Part shown: positions 1 through 7,146 of the stretch, in pieces
Numbering within the stretch: position 1 is the stretch's first letter
Layout of the letters: each line of letters opens with the position of its first letter
Assembly (NCBI GenBank): GCA_937901285.1
Contig: CALCHI010000356.1
Span: forward strand, 1 to 16,320
From: UBA8437 sp003445035
GTDB lineage: Bacteria > Planctomycetota > Planctomycetia > Planctomycetales > Planctomycetaceae
Direction: 5' to 3'
Length of the DNA stretch: 16,320 nucleotides
Made by a program: the position numbers and the translations under genes
The notes under the pieces: generated by a model
What the model was told of the DNA's origin: nothing
The model's input: only the letters and a program-made list of their open reading frames with translations
Databases searched by the model: none

Positions 1-147
1 ATCAACGGCAAGACGGTACTCGACTACACCGAGCCCAAGGGCGTCCAGGGCGGCCGCAAGATCAGTTCCGGCAGTTTCGCCCTGCAGGCGCACGACCCCA
101 AGAGCGTCATCTACTACCGCAAGCTGCGAGTCAAGCCGCTGAAATAG
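1..147 (+). CDS. DUF1080-type (3-keto-disaccharide hydrolase-like) protein, C-terminal fragment
   Basis: Only the last 48 codons are present; the gene enters from the left edge in frame 1 and stops with TAG at 145-147. The fragment reads INGKTVLDYTEP, then RKISSGSFALQAHDPKS and YYRKLRVKPLK. This is the usual C-terminal strand pattern of the DUF1080 / LamG-like sugar-binding and hydrolase domain: 'G..v.dYtep', a 'sG.faLQ.Hdp.S.v.yr.irvkpL' block and then the end. Such proteins are usually exported and abundant in planctomycetes, where many are annotated as glycoside hydrolase-like. The catalytic part and any signal peptide lie outside the window, so substrate cannot be judged. The gene converges on the phosphodiesterase gene ending at 179, with an 11-bp hairpin between them. 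Confidence 0.72.
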   Translation: MNGKTVLDYTEPKGVQGGRKISSGSFALQAHDPKSVIYYRKLRVKPLK

Positions 148-164
148 CCGGACCAGGAACGACA

Positions 165-192
165 CGGCGTCCGGAACGTCATCCGGACGCCG
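165..192. terminator. Perfect 11-bp hairpin between convergent genes
   Basis: Positions 165-175 (CGGCGTCCGGA) and 182-192 (TCCGGACGCCG) are exact reverse complements separated by the 6-nt loop ACGTCA. The hairpin starts 18 nt after the DUF1080 gene stop. The loop contains the stop codon of the opposing phosphodiesterase gene. No T-tract follows on either strand, so it is not a canonical intrinsic terminator. A bidirectional 3'-end or transcript-stabilising hairpin fits its place between convergent genes. Confidence 0.45.
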
Positions 193-1576
193 GACCGAAC
201 TGCAGTTCCAGCAACAGGTCCTTGACCTCGGTCATCTCGACCCGGTCTCTGGCAATCGCCGTTGACGAGCCGATGAGCACCGGCCCCTCGTCGGCCTCGC
301 GGCCCGGCGTCGGTAGCCGCCCGTGGCTGCCCTTGACGATCGATCCGTCGAGTCCGATCACGTCCATGTAATACCGCATCCCAAGTTTCTTCTTCAGCAA
401 ACGGCCGGCCACGCGGGCCGCCGGCCAGGACAACTCGGGATCGATGAACAACTCGACCGGGTCGTAACCCGGCTTGCGATGGATGTCGACGGTGCGGGCG
501 TAATCCGGCGCCAGGTTGTCATCCAGCCAGAAGTAGTAGGTGAACCAGGCCCCCGGGTCGGCAACGGCGACCAATTCTCCACTGCGACGGTGGTCGAGAC
601 CAACCTCGGCCTGTGCAGCCCGGTCGAGCACCCGATCAACGCCCTCGGTGGCCTCGAGCAGTTCCTGTACCCTCGGCAGATCATCCGGATCTTTGACATA
701 GACATGCGCCACCTGGTGATCGGCCACAGCAAAGGCACGCGAGCCTCCCGCGTCCAGCGATTCCCAGCCCAGCGGTTCACGACGGACTGACAACAGTCCG
801 GCCTCGCGGAGGACCCGGTTCAGGGCCACCGGACGGTCAACGGCCGTGATCCCGTATTCGGAGAGCACCACCACCTCGGCGCCCAGTTCCCCTGCGACGT
901 CGATCACACGGCCGGCCTCCGCATCAACCTCCATCAGATCGCTGGCGATGGCAGGATCGTCCGGGCCGAGCCGTTGCAGGTTGTAATCCAGGTGCGGCAG
1001 GTAGGCGAGGGTCAGAGAGGGACGATGCCAATCGAGGATCCGGATCGTGGCGTCTGCGATCCAGCGAGTGCTGGCAATGCCGGCCGTCGGCCCCCAGAAT
1101 TTCATCAGGGGGAACACGCCCAGTTCGGCCTGCAGCCGGTCCTTCAGCTCGGCCGGCTGGCTGTAACTGTCCAACACCTTGCGACCGTCGGCCGGGTAAC
1201 TCGGCCGCGGGGTCACCGACCAGTCGACCGGTGCGTACATGTTGTACCACCAGAACAGCTTGGCCGTGGTGTAACCTGTCTCTCGCCGTCCAGCGGCCTG
1301 GTAGATCCGCTCGCCTCCGACCAATCGGTTCGACTGCCGCCAGAAGTGGATCTCGGCCAGGTCGCGGTCATACCACCCGTTGGCCACCGCACCGTGGTCC
1401 CGTGGCAGCAACCCGGTCAGCAGGGTGGACTGGGCCGAGCAGGTCACCGCCGGCAACACCGTCCCCAGCGGACAGGCGAAGCCCCGACCGGCCAACCGTG
1501 CCAGGTGCGGCGTGTGCTGGCCGATCATCGCGGGCGTGAGGCCGACGATGTCGAGGACGACCAGCGGGCGAGTCAT
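179..1576 (-). CDS. EboF-like alkaline phosphatase / nucleotide pyrophosphatase superfamily protein
   Basis: A 465-aa protein of the type I phosphodiesterase/nucleotide pyrophosphatase fold, without signal peptide or membrane segment. Visible landmarks are VLDIVGL near the N-terminus (Asp9, metal ligand position), PAVTCSAQ with candidate nucleophile Thr45, PHLDYNLQ (Asp197), LSEYGI at 238-243, ADHQ (285-288), IHRKPGYDP around 365-373 and KGSHGRLP around 415-422. Canonical enzymes have a D-x3-H pair and an SDHG motif. Here those sites read Asp197...Gln201 and Ser-Glu-Tyr-Gly, so the two-metal site looks altered. The DYNLQRLGP and SEYGI signatures, and the TatD-like gene directly upstream, match EboF of the ebo cluster as I know it (the cluster attached to cyanobacterial scytonemin biosynthesis). 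The ATG at 1576 has a GAGG upstream, and only 18 nt separate it from the TatD gene. The substrate is unknown. Confidence 0.75.
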   Translation of the reverse strand: MTRPLVVLDIVGLTPAMIGQHTPHLARLAGRGFACPLGTVLPAVTCSAQSTLLTGLLPRDHGAVANGWYDRDLAEIHFWRQSNRLVGGERIYQAAGRRETGYTTAKLFWWYNMYAPVDWSVTPRPSYPADGRKVLDSYSQPAELKDRLQAELGVFPLMKFWGPTAGIASTRWIADATIRILDWHRPSLTLAYLPHLDYNLQRLGPDDPAIASDLMEVDAEAGRVIDVAGELGAEVVVLSEYGITAVDRPVALNRVLREAGLLSVRREPLGWESLDAGGSRAFAVADHQVAHVYVKDPDDLPRVQELLEATEGVDRVLDRAAQAEVGLDHRRSGELVAVADPGAWFTYYFWLDDNLAPDYARTVDIHRKPGYDPVELFIDPELSWPAARVAGRLLKKKLGMRYYMDVIGLDGSIVKGSHGRLPTPGREADEGPVLIGSSTAIARDRVEMTEVKDLLLELQFGPASG

Positions 1577-1594
1577 CGGCGGAGCCTCGTCGGA

Positions 1595-2446
1595 CTATCC
1601 GGCATCAACGCCGGTCGGAGCATTTTCGCGGAAAACATCCGGCGGAGTGAAATCGAACCGCTCGCTGCCGCTGAAGAACTCGATCGGATTGTCATAGACG
1701 ATCTTCTTGATCTTTGACTCGCTCTGACCGCGACGTCTCAGTTCCATGATGAAGTCGGGAACCGCCGTCGGGTTCGAAGGACCCCAGTCTCCGGCCGAGT
1801 TGACCATGATCCGTTCGTCGCCGTACATCTCGATGATGTCAGCGGCACGCGAGGGCGTGCACTTGGTAACCGGGTAGAGGGTCATCGCACACCAGAACCC
1901 CTCCTCACGAGCGAGTCCCACCGTGTGTTCCTCGACATGATCGATCAGCACACGCCCCGGATCGACCCGGTGATCCTCGAGCAGCATGTCGATGATCATC
2001 CGCGAGCCCTTGTACTTGTCGTCCAGGTGCGGTGTGTGGATCAGGATCAACTCGTTGGTCCGCATCGCAAGTTCCACGTGCTCGCGGAAAATCGTGCACT
2101 CGTTGGGCGTGTTCTTGTTCAGCCCAATCTCGCCGATGCCCAACACTCCCGGCTTGTCCAGGAACTCGGGAATCATCGCGATCACCTCACGCGACAGTTC
2201 GACGTTCTCGGCCTCCTTCGCGTTGATGCACAGCCAGGCGTAGTGCTGAACGCCCGACCAACCCGCCCGGGTCGGTTCGAACTCGGTCAACTGGCGGAAG
2301 TAGTCTCGAAAACCATCGACGCTGCCACGGTCGAACCCCGCCCAGAATGCGGGCTCGCTGACACCCACGCAGCCCATACGAGCCATCCGCTCGTAGTCGT
2401 CGGTCACACGGGAGATCATGTGGACGTGCGGATCGAAGAAGTACAT
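1595..2446 (-). CDS. EboB-like TatD-family metal-dependent hydrolase
   Basis: A 283-aa TIM-barrel amidohydrolase-type protein. DPHVHM gives the HxH pair (His7, His9). GIGEIGLN carries Glu106, HTPHL His137, LIDHVEEH His170, and NSAGDWG Asp220, which together form a complete TatD-type binuclear metal site. The length fits cytoplasmic TatD-related proteins. The MYFFDPHVHM opening and the GDWG motif resemble EboB-type TatD proteins more than the housekeeping DNase TatD. The start is firm: ATG at 2446 is preceded by GGAGG with 6-nt spacing, and the family begins at this position. It lies 18 nt downstream of the small unknown gene and 18 nt upstream of the EboF-like gene, so the three are probably one transcript. 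The reaction is unknown; in cyanobacteria and algal symbionts the ebo genes are linked to export or maturation of a secondary metabolite. Confidence 0.8.
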   Translation of the reverse strand: MYFFDPHVHMISRVTDDYERMARMGCVGVSEPAFWAGFDRGSVDGFRDYFRQLTEFEPTRAGWSGVQHYAWLCINAKEAENVELSREVIAMIPEFLDKPGVLGIGEIGLNKNTPNECTIFREHVELAMRTNELILIHTPHLDDKYKGSRMIIDMLLEDHRVDPGRVLIDHVEEHTVGLAREEGFWCAMTLYPVTKCTPSRAADIIEMYGDERIMVNSAGDWGPSNPTAVPDFIMELRRRGQSESKIKKIVYDNPIEFFSGSERFDFTPPDVFRENAPTGVDAG

Positions 2447-2464
2447 CGGCCGCCTCCGTCAGGT

Positions 2465-2755
2465 TCAGGCGTCGTCGCCGGGAGAATCGGACGTTTCGTT
2501 CGCGTCTGCAGTATTCCAGCCCGACCGGTACGGGTCGCTGAAAAGGACCTGGATCTGTTCGGCGCGGTTCAGCCCCGGCCCGGAAAGGATCTCCAGCCCC
2601 TGTTGAATCCGTTCTCGCCGCACGTCATCGCTAATCACCTCGGCCCCCTCAGATCGATCAACCCGGTCCAGCGACGCGGCCAGCACCAGCAACCCTGCGC
2701 GGATGTCCAGGTAAACCTGGTCAAACACCTCGGTGGCGTTTTGTACCGATTCCAT
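2465..2755 (-). CDS. Small protein of unknown function, first gene of the ebo-like set
   Basis: I do not recognise a named family. From the ATG at 2755 it is 96 aa, hydrophilic and probably helical, with a heptad-like segment (VFDQVYLDIRAGLLVLAASL) followed by an acidic stretch and then LNRAEQIQVLFSDPYR; the C-terminus is acidic. It has no signal peptide, membrane segment or cysteine. AAGGGG precedes this ATG. An alternative ATG at 2812 (115 aa) has GAGGAG very close upstream and cannot be excluded. The first start is preferred because the extra residues are Cys- and Gly-containing, unlike the rest. The short gap to the TatD-like gene supports co-transcription. It does not resemble EboA, which is about twice as long. 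The 275 bases between 2756 and 3030 hold nothing else I can support. Confidence 0.6.
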   Translation of the reverse strand: MESVQNATEVFDQVYLDIRAGLLVLAASLDRVDRSEGAEVISDDVRRERIQQGLEILSGPGLNRAEQIQVLFSDPYRSGWNTADANETSDSPGDDA

Positions 2756-3030
2756 CACAAGCCCCTTCTGTCCGCAGCCGAGCCACTCGATAGATTGTCG
2801 GACAACCGACATCACTCCTCTTAGTCTCGCCCCGCGATCGAGTGAATTCAAGAGGCCAAAGCCGCTGGGACTGCCGACCAACCAGGCCCTGACGACCCTG
2901 TCGACGATGCCGGTTAGGAAGCCTGGGCGACGTTACCACCCGGCGACCTCAAATCCTGCGGGCTTCGCAGTTCATCGTAACTTTCAACCGTGGCCCGACT
3001 TCGGTTCCGCTCCTCCCGGACCGAGCCAGT

Positions 3031-3423
3031 TCACTCGACTGCCGCCATCACATTGTCGGGGATTCTCTGCACCTGGCCATCGCCGTCGACGCAGGCCAAC
3101 ACCGACCGAGCCGTCGCCAACAACTCGTCCCCACAGAAAACCGAGTACTCGTGTTCCAGTTTCGCGGCCCCCACCTTCACCAGTCTTGTCACCAGCTTCA
3201 GCACGTCGTCGTAACGAGCCGGGTGACGGTATTTCGCCTCCAGGGACACCACCACGAAGTAACGCCCGTCGGCTTCCATCTGGCGATAATCGCCTCCCTG
3301 TGACCGGAACAGTTCGGTCCGCCCCATCTCGTAGTAGTTGAAATAATTGGAGTGGTGCAGAAACCCCATCGCATCGGTCTCGGAGTACCGCACCCGAATC
3401 TCGATTTCGTGCTCGGAAGCCAT
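3031..3423 (-). CDS. YbgC/FadM-type acyl-CoA thioesterase (4HBT hotdog fold)
   Basis: A 130-aa single hotdog domain. The N-terminus EIRVRYSETDAMGFLHHSNY is the 4-hydroxybenzoyl-CoA thioesterase signature: Asp17 is the catalytic acid/base, followed by HHSNYFNYYEMGRTELFR as the long central helix. The remainder alternates short strands (YFVVVSLEAKYRHPARYDD and KLEHEYSVFCGDELLATARSVLACVD), as expected. Proteins of this type hydrolyse short- or medium-chain acyl-CoAs in the cytoplasm and often associate with the Tol-Pal region, which is not seen here. The ATG at 3423 is chosen because the family starts a few residues before the RVRYSETDAMG block and a GGGA lies upstream; an upstream in-frame GTG at 3453 would add 10 residues. 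It is divergent from serA. The exact substrate cannot be told. Confidence 0.85.
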   Translation of the reverse strand: MASEHEIEIRVRYSETDAMGFLHHSNYFNYYEMGRTELFRSQGGDYRQMEADGRYFVVVSLEAKYRHPARYDDVLKLVTRLVKVGAAKLEHEYSVFCGDELLATARSVLACVDGDGQVQRIPDNVMAAVE

Positions 3424-3536
3424 GAGTGTCCCGTGGTCTGGATCTGAAATCACGGCGAAAGGACCATCTCTCGCAAACCTCGATTATCGAGAACCACGCG
3501 AGGCGAGGAAAGTGCCGCAGAGACAAGAACCGATCC

Positions 3537-3564
3537 TTGAGGAAACCGGTCGAGCGACTATTCT
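3537..3564 (+). promoter_or_regulatory. Candidate sigma70-type promoter for serA
   Basis: TTGAGG at 3537-3542 and TATTCT at 3559-3564 are separated by 16 nt. They lie in the 203-bp divergent region, about 60 nt upstream of the serA GTG start. Planctomycete promoters are poorly defined, so this is a sequence-pattern call only. Confidence 0.3.
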
Positions 3565-3626
3565 AGTGGCTCATTCGGCCGGCGCTGGACCGACCACGTG
3601 TCAGGTGTTCTTGCAGACGAATCTCC

Positions 3627-5261
3627 GTGCTTCGCATCCTGGTCGCCGATCCGCTGGCCGAGCCTGGTCTCGATGTACTCCGTCGTCATGACCAATTCGA
3701 CCTCGACCTGCGGAACGGGCTCGACGGCGACGACCTGCGAGACGCCCTGTCGACAGCCGACGGGGTCATCGTTCGCAGCGGCACCGAGCTGAAATCCGAG
3801 GCGTTGGATGGCCAGCGACGGCTCCAGGTGATCGTCCGAGCCGGAGTCGGCGTCGACAACATCGACCTCGAAGCCGCCACCCGATCCGGCGTGGTGGTGA
3901 TGAACACCCCGGCCGGCAACACCACCAGCACCGCCGAACACTCGATTGCCATGCTGATGGCGCTGACCCGCAACATCGCTCCCGCCGCCGACAGTCTCCG
4001 AAACGGTCAGTGGGAACGGAACCGTTTCGTGGGCACCCAGTTGGCCGGCAAGACACTGGGTGTGGTGGGGCTGGGCCGCGTCGGGCTGGCCGTCTGCCAG
4101 CGCGCCCGCGGGCTGCAGATGAGGGTGGTCGGATTCGACCCCTTCCTCTCTCCGGAACGAGCTGCGGAATACGGGATCGAGTTGCACCAGGATCTCGACG
4201 AGATGCTTCCGGTATGCGACTTTCTGACTGTCCACACCCCCCTGACCGACCAGACTCGTGGATTGATCAACGCCGATCGGCTGGCGGAGATGAAACCGGG
4301 AGTGCGAATCGTCAACTGTGCCCGTGGGGGAATCGTCGACGAAACAGCCCTGTCCGAAGCTTTGGCCAGCGGCCACATCGGCGGAGCGGCGATCGACGTG
4401 TTCGAGAACGAACCACCCGGCGATCATCCACTGCTGGCCGACCCCCGTGTGCTGGCCACCCCGCACCTGGGAGCATCCACCGAGGAGGCCCAGGAATCGG
4501 TCGCCATCGAGGCCGCCGAGATCCTGGCCGGATTTCTGATCGACGGCGAGGTCCGCCACGCGGTCAACATGGCCCCGATCTCCGCCACCGACCTGGCCGG
4601 CATCCGGGTCTATCTCGACCTGGCCCACCGCCTGGGCATGGTGCTGGCCCAGAGAAATCGGTCCAGTGGAGTACGATCGTCGAGTGTCGAATACCGTGGG
4701 GAGGTCACCGAGAAAAGCACGCGGCTGGTGACAGCCAGCTTCGCGGCCGGGCTGCTCAGCGAAGCTCTCGACGCCGAGGTCAACCTGGTCAACGCCGAGT
4801 GGCTGGCCGGGGAACGAGGGATCGAATTGACCGAGTCACGCACGTCCGAATCGGGCAACTTCACCACGCTGGTCCGCACATCGCTGACCACCGATTCCGG
4901 CACCCACGCCGCCTCGGCCACCGTCTTCGGCAACCGTTTCCTGCGGCTGGTCCAACTCGACGGCTTCCAGTTGGACGCCTATCTCGACGGCAACCTGCTG
5001 ATCATCCGCCACCACGACGTGCCCGGATTGATCGGGTACATCGGCACCGTGCTGGGCCGCCACGAGGTCAACATCGCTCACCTGTCGTTGGGTCGCGAGC
5101 GAGACCAACCCGGCGGTGAGGCCCTGGCGGTGCTCAACCTGGATTCACCGCCCACCGACGAATCCCTTGACGACCTGCGAAACCACGACGAGGTGACCGC
5201 CGTGGAACTGGTCCGGTTGCCGGTCGCCGGTGCACCGCTACCATGGCTGGGCGGCCAATAG
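3627..5261 (+). CDS. serA: D-3-phosphoglycerate dehydrogenase (long form with ASB and ACT domains)
   Basis: A 544-aa protein that oxidises 3-phosphoglycerate to 3-phosphohydroxypyruvate with NAD, the first step of serine synthesis. The N-terminal segment (about 1-95) starts RILVADPLAEPGLDVL. The Rossmann domain carries GVVGLGRVG (Gly148, 150, 153) and Asp171 for NAD. The catalytic set is Arg233 (NCARGG), Glu262 (ENEPP) and His280 (TPHLGAST). Residues about 315-450 are the allosteric substrate-binding domain, and about 456-530 the ACT domain (RHHDVPGLIGYIGTVLG, VNIAHLSLGRE), which normally binds serine for feedback control. A 14-residue proline/glycine-rich tail (PVAGAPLPWLGGQ) follows the ACT domain. 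The start is GTG at 3627, fixed by conservation of the RILVADPL opening, without an obvious ribosome site. It is transcribed alone, divergent from the thioesterase. Confidence 0.95.
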   Translation: MLRILVADPLAEPGLDVLRRHDQFDLDLRNGLDGDDLRDALSTADGVIVRSGTELKSEALDGQRRLQVIVRAGVGVDNIDLEAATRSGVVVMNTPAGNTTSTAEHSIAMLMALTRNIAPAADSLRNGQWERNRFVGTQLAGKTLGVVGLGRVGLAVCQRARGLQMRVVGFDPFLSPERAAEYGIELHQDLDEMLPVCDFLTVHTPLTDQTRGLINADRLAEMKPGVRIVNCARGGIVDETALSEALASGHIGGAAIDVFENEPPGDHPLLADPRVLATPHLGASTEEAQESVAIEAAEILAGFLIDGEVRHAVNMAPISATDLAGIRVYLDLAHRLGMVLAQRNRSSGVRSSSVEYRGEVTEKSTRLVTASFAAGLLSEALDAEVNLVNAEWLAGERGIELTESRTSESGNFTTLVRTSLTTDSGTHAASATVFGNRFLRLVQLDGFQLDAYLDGNLLIIRHHDVPGLIGYIGTVLGRHEVNIAHLSLGRERDQPGGEALAVLNLDSPPTDESLDDLRNHDEVTAVELVRLPVAGAPLPWLGGQ

Positions 5262-5313
5262 GGGCGGACCGCCGCCAGGCGGAGCCGAGAATCGGGTTGT
5301 GGCCACGTCGTGG

Positions 5314-5341
5314 TTGAACAACCGGACCAGTGCCGCATAAT
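5314..5341 (+). promoter_or_regulatory. Candidate promoter for the HNH gene
   Basis: TTGAAC at 5314-5319 and CATAAT at 5336-5341 are 16 nt apart, ending about 40 nt before the ATG at 5382. An overlapping TAATAC at 5338-5343 gives 18-nt spacing. This is a pattern match only. Confidence 0.35.
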
Positions 5342-5381
5342 ACTCGTGCGTTCCCCAAGGCTCGCGAGAAGGTGGAATACG

Positions 5382-6062
5382 ATGGTGACCGAAGGTGCCA
5401 CGGCTCTTCAGGCCCACGTCCTCACGCTCAACCGAGGTTACGTCGCCTTCCAGGTCATCACCGCCCGACGGGCCTTCTGCCTGCTCATCAAGGGATTCGC
5501 CGAGGTCATCAATGTCGAAGACGGTCACTACCGGTCGTACGACTTCCAGGACTGGCAGGACGTCAGCGAATTGAAGCTGGCATTCGGCGAACGCGGAGCG
5601 GACGAGGACTGGATCAACGCGGTCAACTTCTCGATCGAGGTGCCTCGTGTGATCCGACTGTTGCGTTACGACCGGGTTCCGCAACACGTCGTCAAGTTCA
5701 ACCGTCATAACATCTTCCTGCGGGACCACAACCGCTGCCAATACTGCCGGCGTCGGTTCTCCTCGGCAGAGCTCAGCCTCGACCATGTTGTCCCTCGCAG
5801 TCGGGGGGGGCGGACAACCTGGGACAACATCGTCTCGGCCTGCCTCAAGTGCAATGTCGTCAAGGGTGGTCGAACGCCAAGAGAAGCGGGGATGGAACTT
5901 GTCAGCCGTCCACGCAAACCCACCCGCAGCCCCCTGCTGGCCGAGACTGTCAACTCGCAGAAGTACGCCACCTGGAAGACGTTTGTCGGGGAATCTGACT
6001 GGCCCGACGATGAGACACGGTCGGAAACCGAATCGATTCTCAGTGGATCTGACCCGGCCTGA
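5382..6062 (+). CDS. HNH endonuclease family protein (planctomycete stand-alone type)
   Basis: A 226-aa cytoplasmic protein. Residues 1-100 form an N-terminal region (LQAHVLTLNRGYVAFQVITA, then RRAFCLL and EVINVEDGHYRSYDF) often found in these bacterial HNH proteins. Residues 110-165 are the HNH nuclease: NRCQYCRRRF (Cys119, Cys122), LSLDHVVPRSRGG (Asp134, His135), WDNIVSACLKCN (Asn149, Cys154, Cys157). The four cysteines would bind a structural zinc and His135 is the general base. The ATG at 5382 is chosen because GAAGGTGG precedes it at good spacing and because homologues start shortly before 'LQxHVL.LNR'. It is not next to any restriction, toxin or phage gene, so its target and role are unknown. 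The codons for SRGGR contain an uninterrupted run of eight G (5803-5810). The last 45 residues are low-complexity and acidic. Confidence 0.85.
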   Translation: MVTEGATALQAHVLTLNRGYVAFQVITARRAFCLLIKGFAEVINVEDGHYRSYDFQDWQDVSELKLAFGERGADEDWINAVNFSIEVPRVIRLLRYDRVPQHVVKFNRHNIFLRDHNRCQYCRRRFSSAELSLDHVVPRSRGGRTTWDNIVSACLKCNVVKGGRTPREAGMELVSRPRKPTRSPLLAETVNSQKYATWKTFVGESDWPDDETRSETESILSGSDPA

Positions 6063-6188
6063 GCCCCCCGATGGGCGGTATTGCATGCCCAAGAACCCAC
6101 TGGTAACCTCTGGGCAGTCGGCCGTTTTCGCCAAGTTTCCCCCCGTGGCGGCTCACTCAGCCCGGCCTCGACCCAAGGACCTGCAGCC

Positions 6189-7142
6189 ATGAGATTCCGC
6201 CATCAAGCGTCGACGGCACCGAAACGGTCCGGCTTCACCCTCATCGAACTGCTGGTGGTGATCGCCATCATCGCCGTACTCGCCGCGCTGCTGTTGCCCG
6301 CCGTACAACAGGTCCGTGAAGCCGCCCGGCGAACCGAGTGCATCAACAACATGAAGCAGATGGTGCTGGCGATCCACAACTACGCCGACTCGCATCACAG
6401 CTTCCCCTCGGGATACATCAGTACCGGAAGTTCTCAGTACATCGCGGCAAGCTTCCCCGAAGAGACCGTCGTCCGGTTGGGCAAGCCGGTCAACAACCAG
6501 AACCTGGCCGTCATCTACGGACCGCCACCGTCTCAGTACCAGGAGTGGCGATTGTCATTCGACTGGAGTTGGCAGGCGATGATCCTGCCTCAGATGGGGG
6601 CCGGCGGAACAACCGAGATCAACTTCAAAGAGCTCAAGAACAGCCAGAACAACCTGGTGAAGATGCGGCGGGACCTGTCCTCTTACGTCTGCGGCAGCGC
6701 CAGCCTGGCATCCGGCCGTCCCGGTGGCTTCGGGTACTCGACCTACCGCGCCTGCATGGGCACTCGGCCGACCAATGGCACGATGTTCCGCAACAGCCGG
6801 ATCACTTTCCGCGACGTCGAGGATGACGACACCCACACCATCTTGCTGGGCGAGTCGCTGATGGGCCTCTGGGGCGACGGCTACAGTTGCTGCGCCCGCG
6901 TCGCTGACGACAACAACGACAACGTTCCCGATCGAATGGTCGGAAACCAGCCGCAGGCGTTTGACACCTGGTGGACCAACGCCGGCGTTCACTACTTCGG
7001 TTTCGGCAGTTGGCACCCCGACGTGGTCGTCTTCGGGTTCGTTGACGGCCGTGCCACGACGGTCGGCAAGAATGTCGACTTCGCGATCCTCAAGGCCATG
7101 GCCACCCGCAATGGCGGAGAACCGGTCACCCTGCCACGCTAG
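6189..7142 (+). CDS. DUF1559 protein with type IV pilin-like N-terminal methylation motif
   Basis: A 317-aa secreted pilin-like protein. A basic 14-residue leader precedes the prepilin cleavage site at Gly15/Phe16 (SGFTLIELLVVIAIIAVLAA), with Glu20 at the +5 position of the mature protein. The hydrophobic helix then runs to LLPAVQQVREAARR. The rest is the DUF1559 domain, including 'C.NNMKQ..LA.HNY.' early and GSWHPDVVVFGFVDG near residues 274-287, the family's H-x9-DG motif. DUF1559 proteins are present in large numbers in planctomycetes; processing by a prepilin peptidase and assembly into a pseudopilus-like structure is inferred, and the cargo is unknown. The ATG at 6189 is preceded by AAGGA. 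The gene ends 4 nt from the convergent epmA stop, with no visible terminator between them. Confidence 0.93.
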   Translation: MRFRHQASTAPKRSGFTLIELLVVIAIIAVLAALLLPAVQQVREAARRTECINNMKQMVLAIHNYADSHHSFPSGYISTGSSQYIAASFPEETVVRLGKPVNNQNLAVIYGPPPSQYQEWRLSFDWSWQAMILPQMGAGGTTEINFKELKNSQNNLVKMRRDLSSYVCGSASLASGRPGGFGYSTYRACMGTRPTNGTMFRNSRITFRDVEDDDTHTILLGESLMGLWGDGYSCCARVADDNNDNVPDRMVGNQPQAFDTWWTNAGVHYFGFGSWHPDVVVFGFVDGRATTVGKNVDFAILKAMATRNGGEPVTLPR

Positions 7143-7146
7143 CGAT

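Noticed and set aside
3002..3024. Imperfect hairpin after the thioesterase stop as a terminator
   Set aside because: Short arms with a bulged base and no T-tract; not distinguishable from GC-rich background.
3558..4628. Minus-strand open frame of about 356 codons opposite serA
   Set aside because: It mirrors serA codon periodicity and its product has no recognisable motif.
5263..5282. GGCGG/CCGCC repeats after serA as a terminator
   Set aside because: Only 5-bp stems with competing pairings and no T-tract.
5238..6134. Minus-strand open frame spanning the HNH gene
   Set aside because: The HNH gene on the plus strand has a complete zinc and catalytic motif set and a good ribosome site; the antisense frame has neither.
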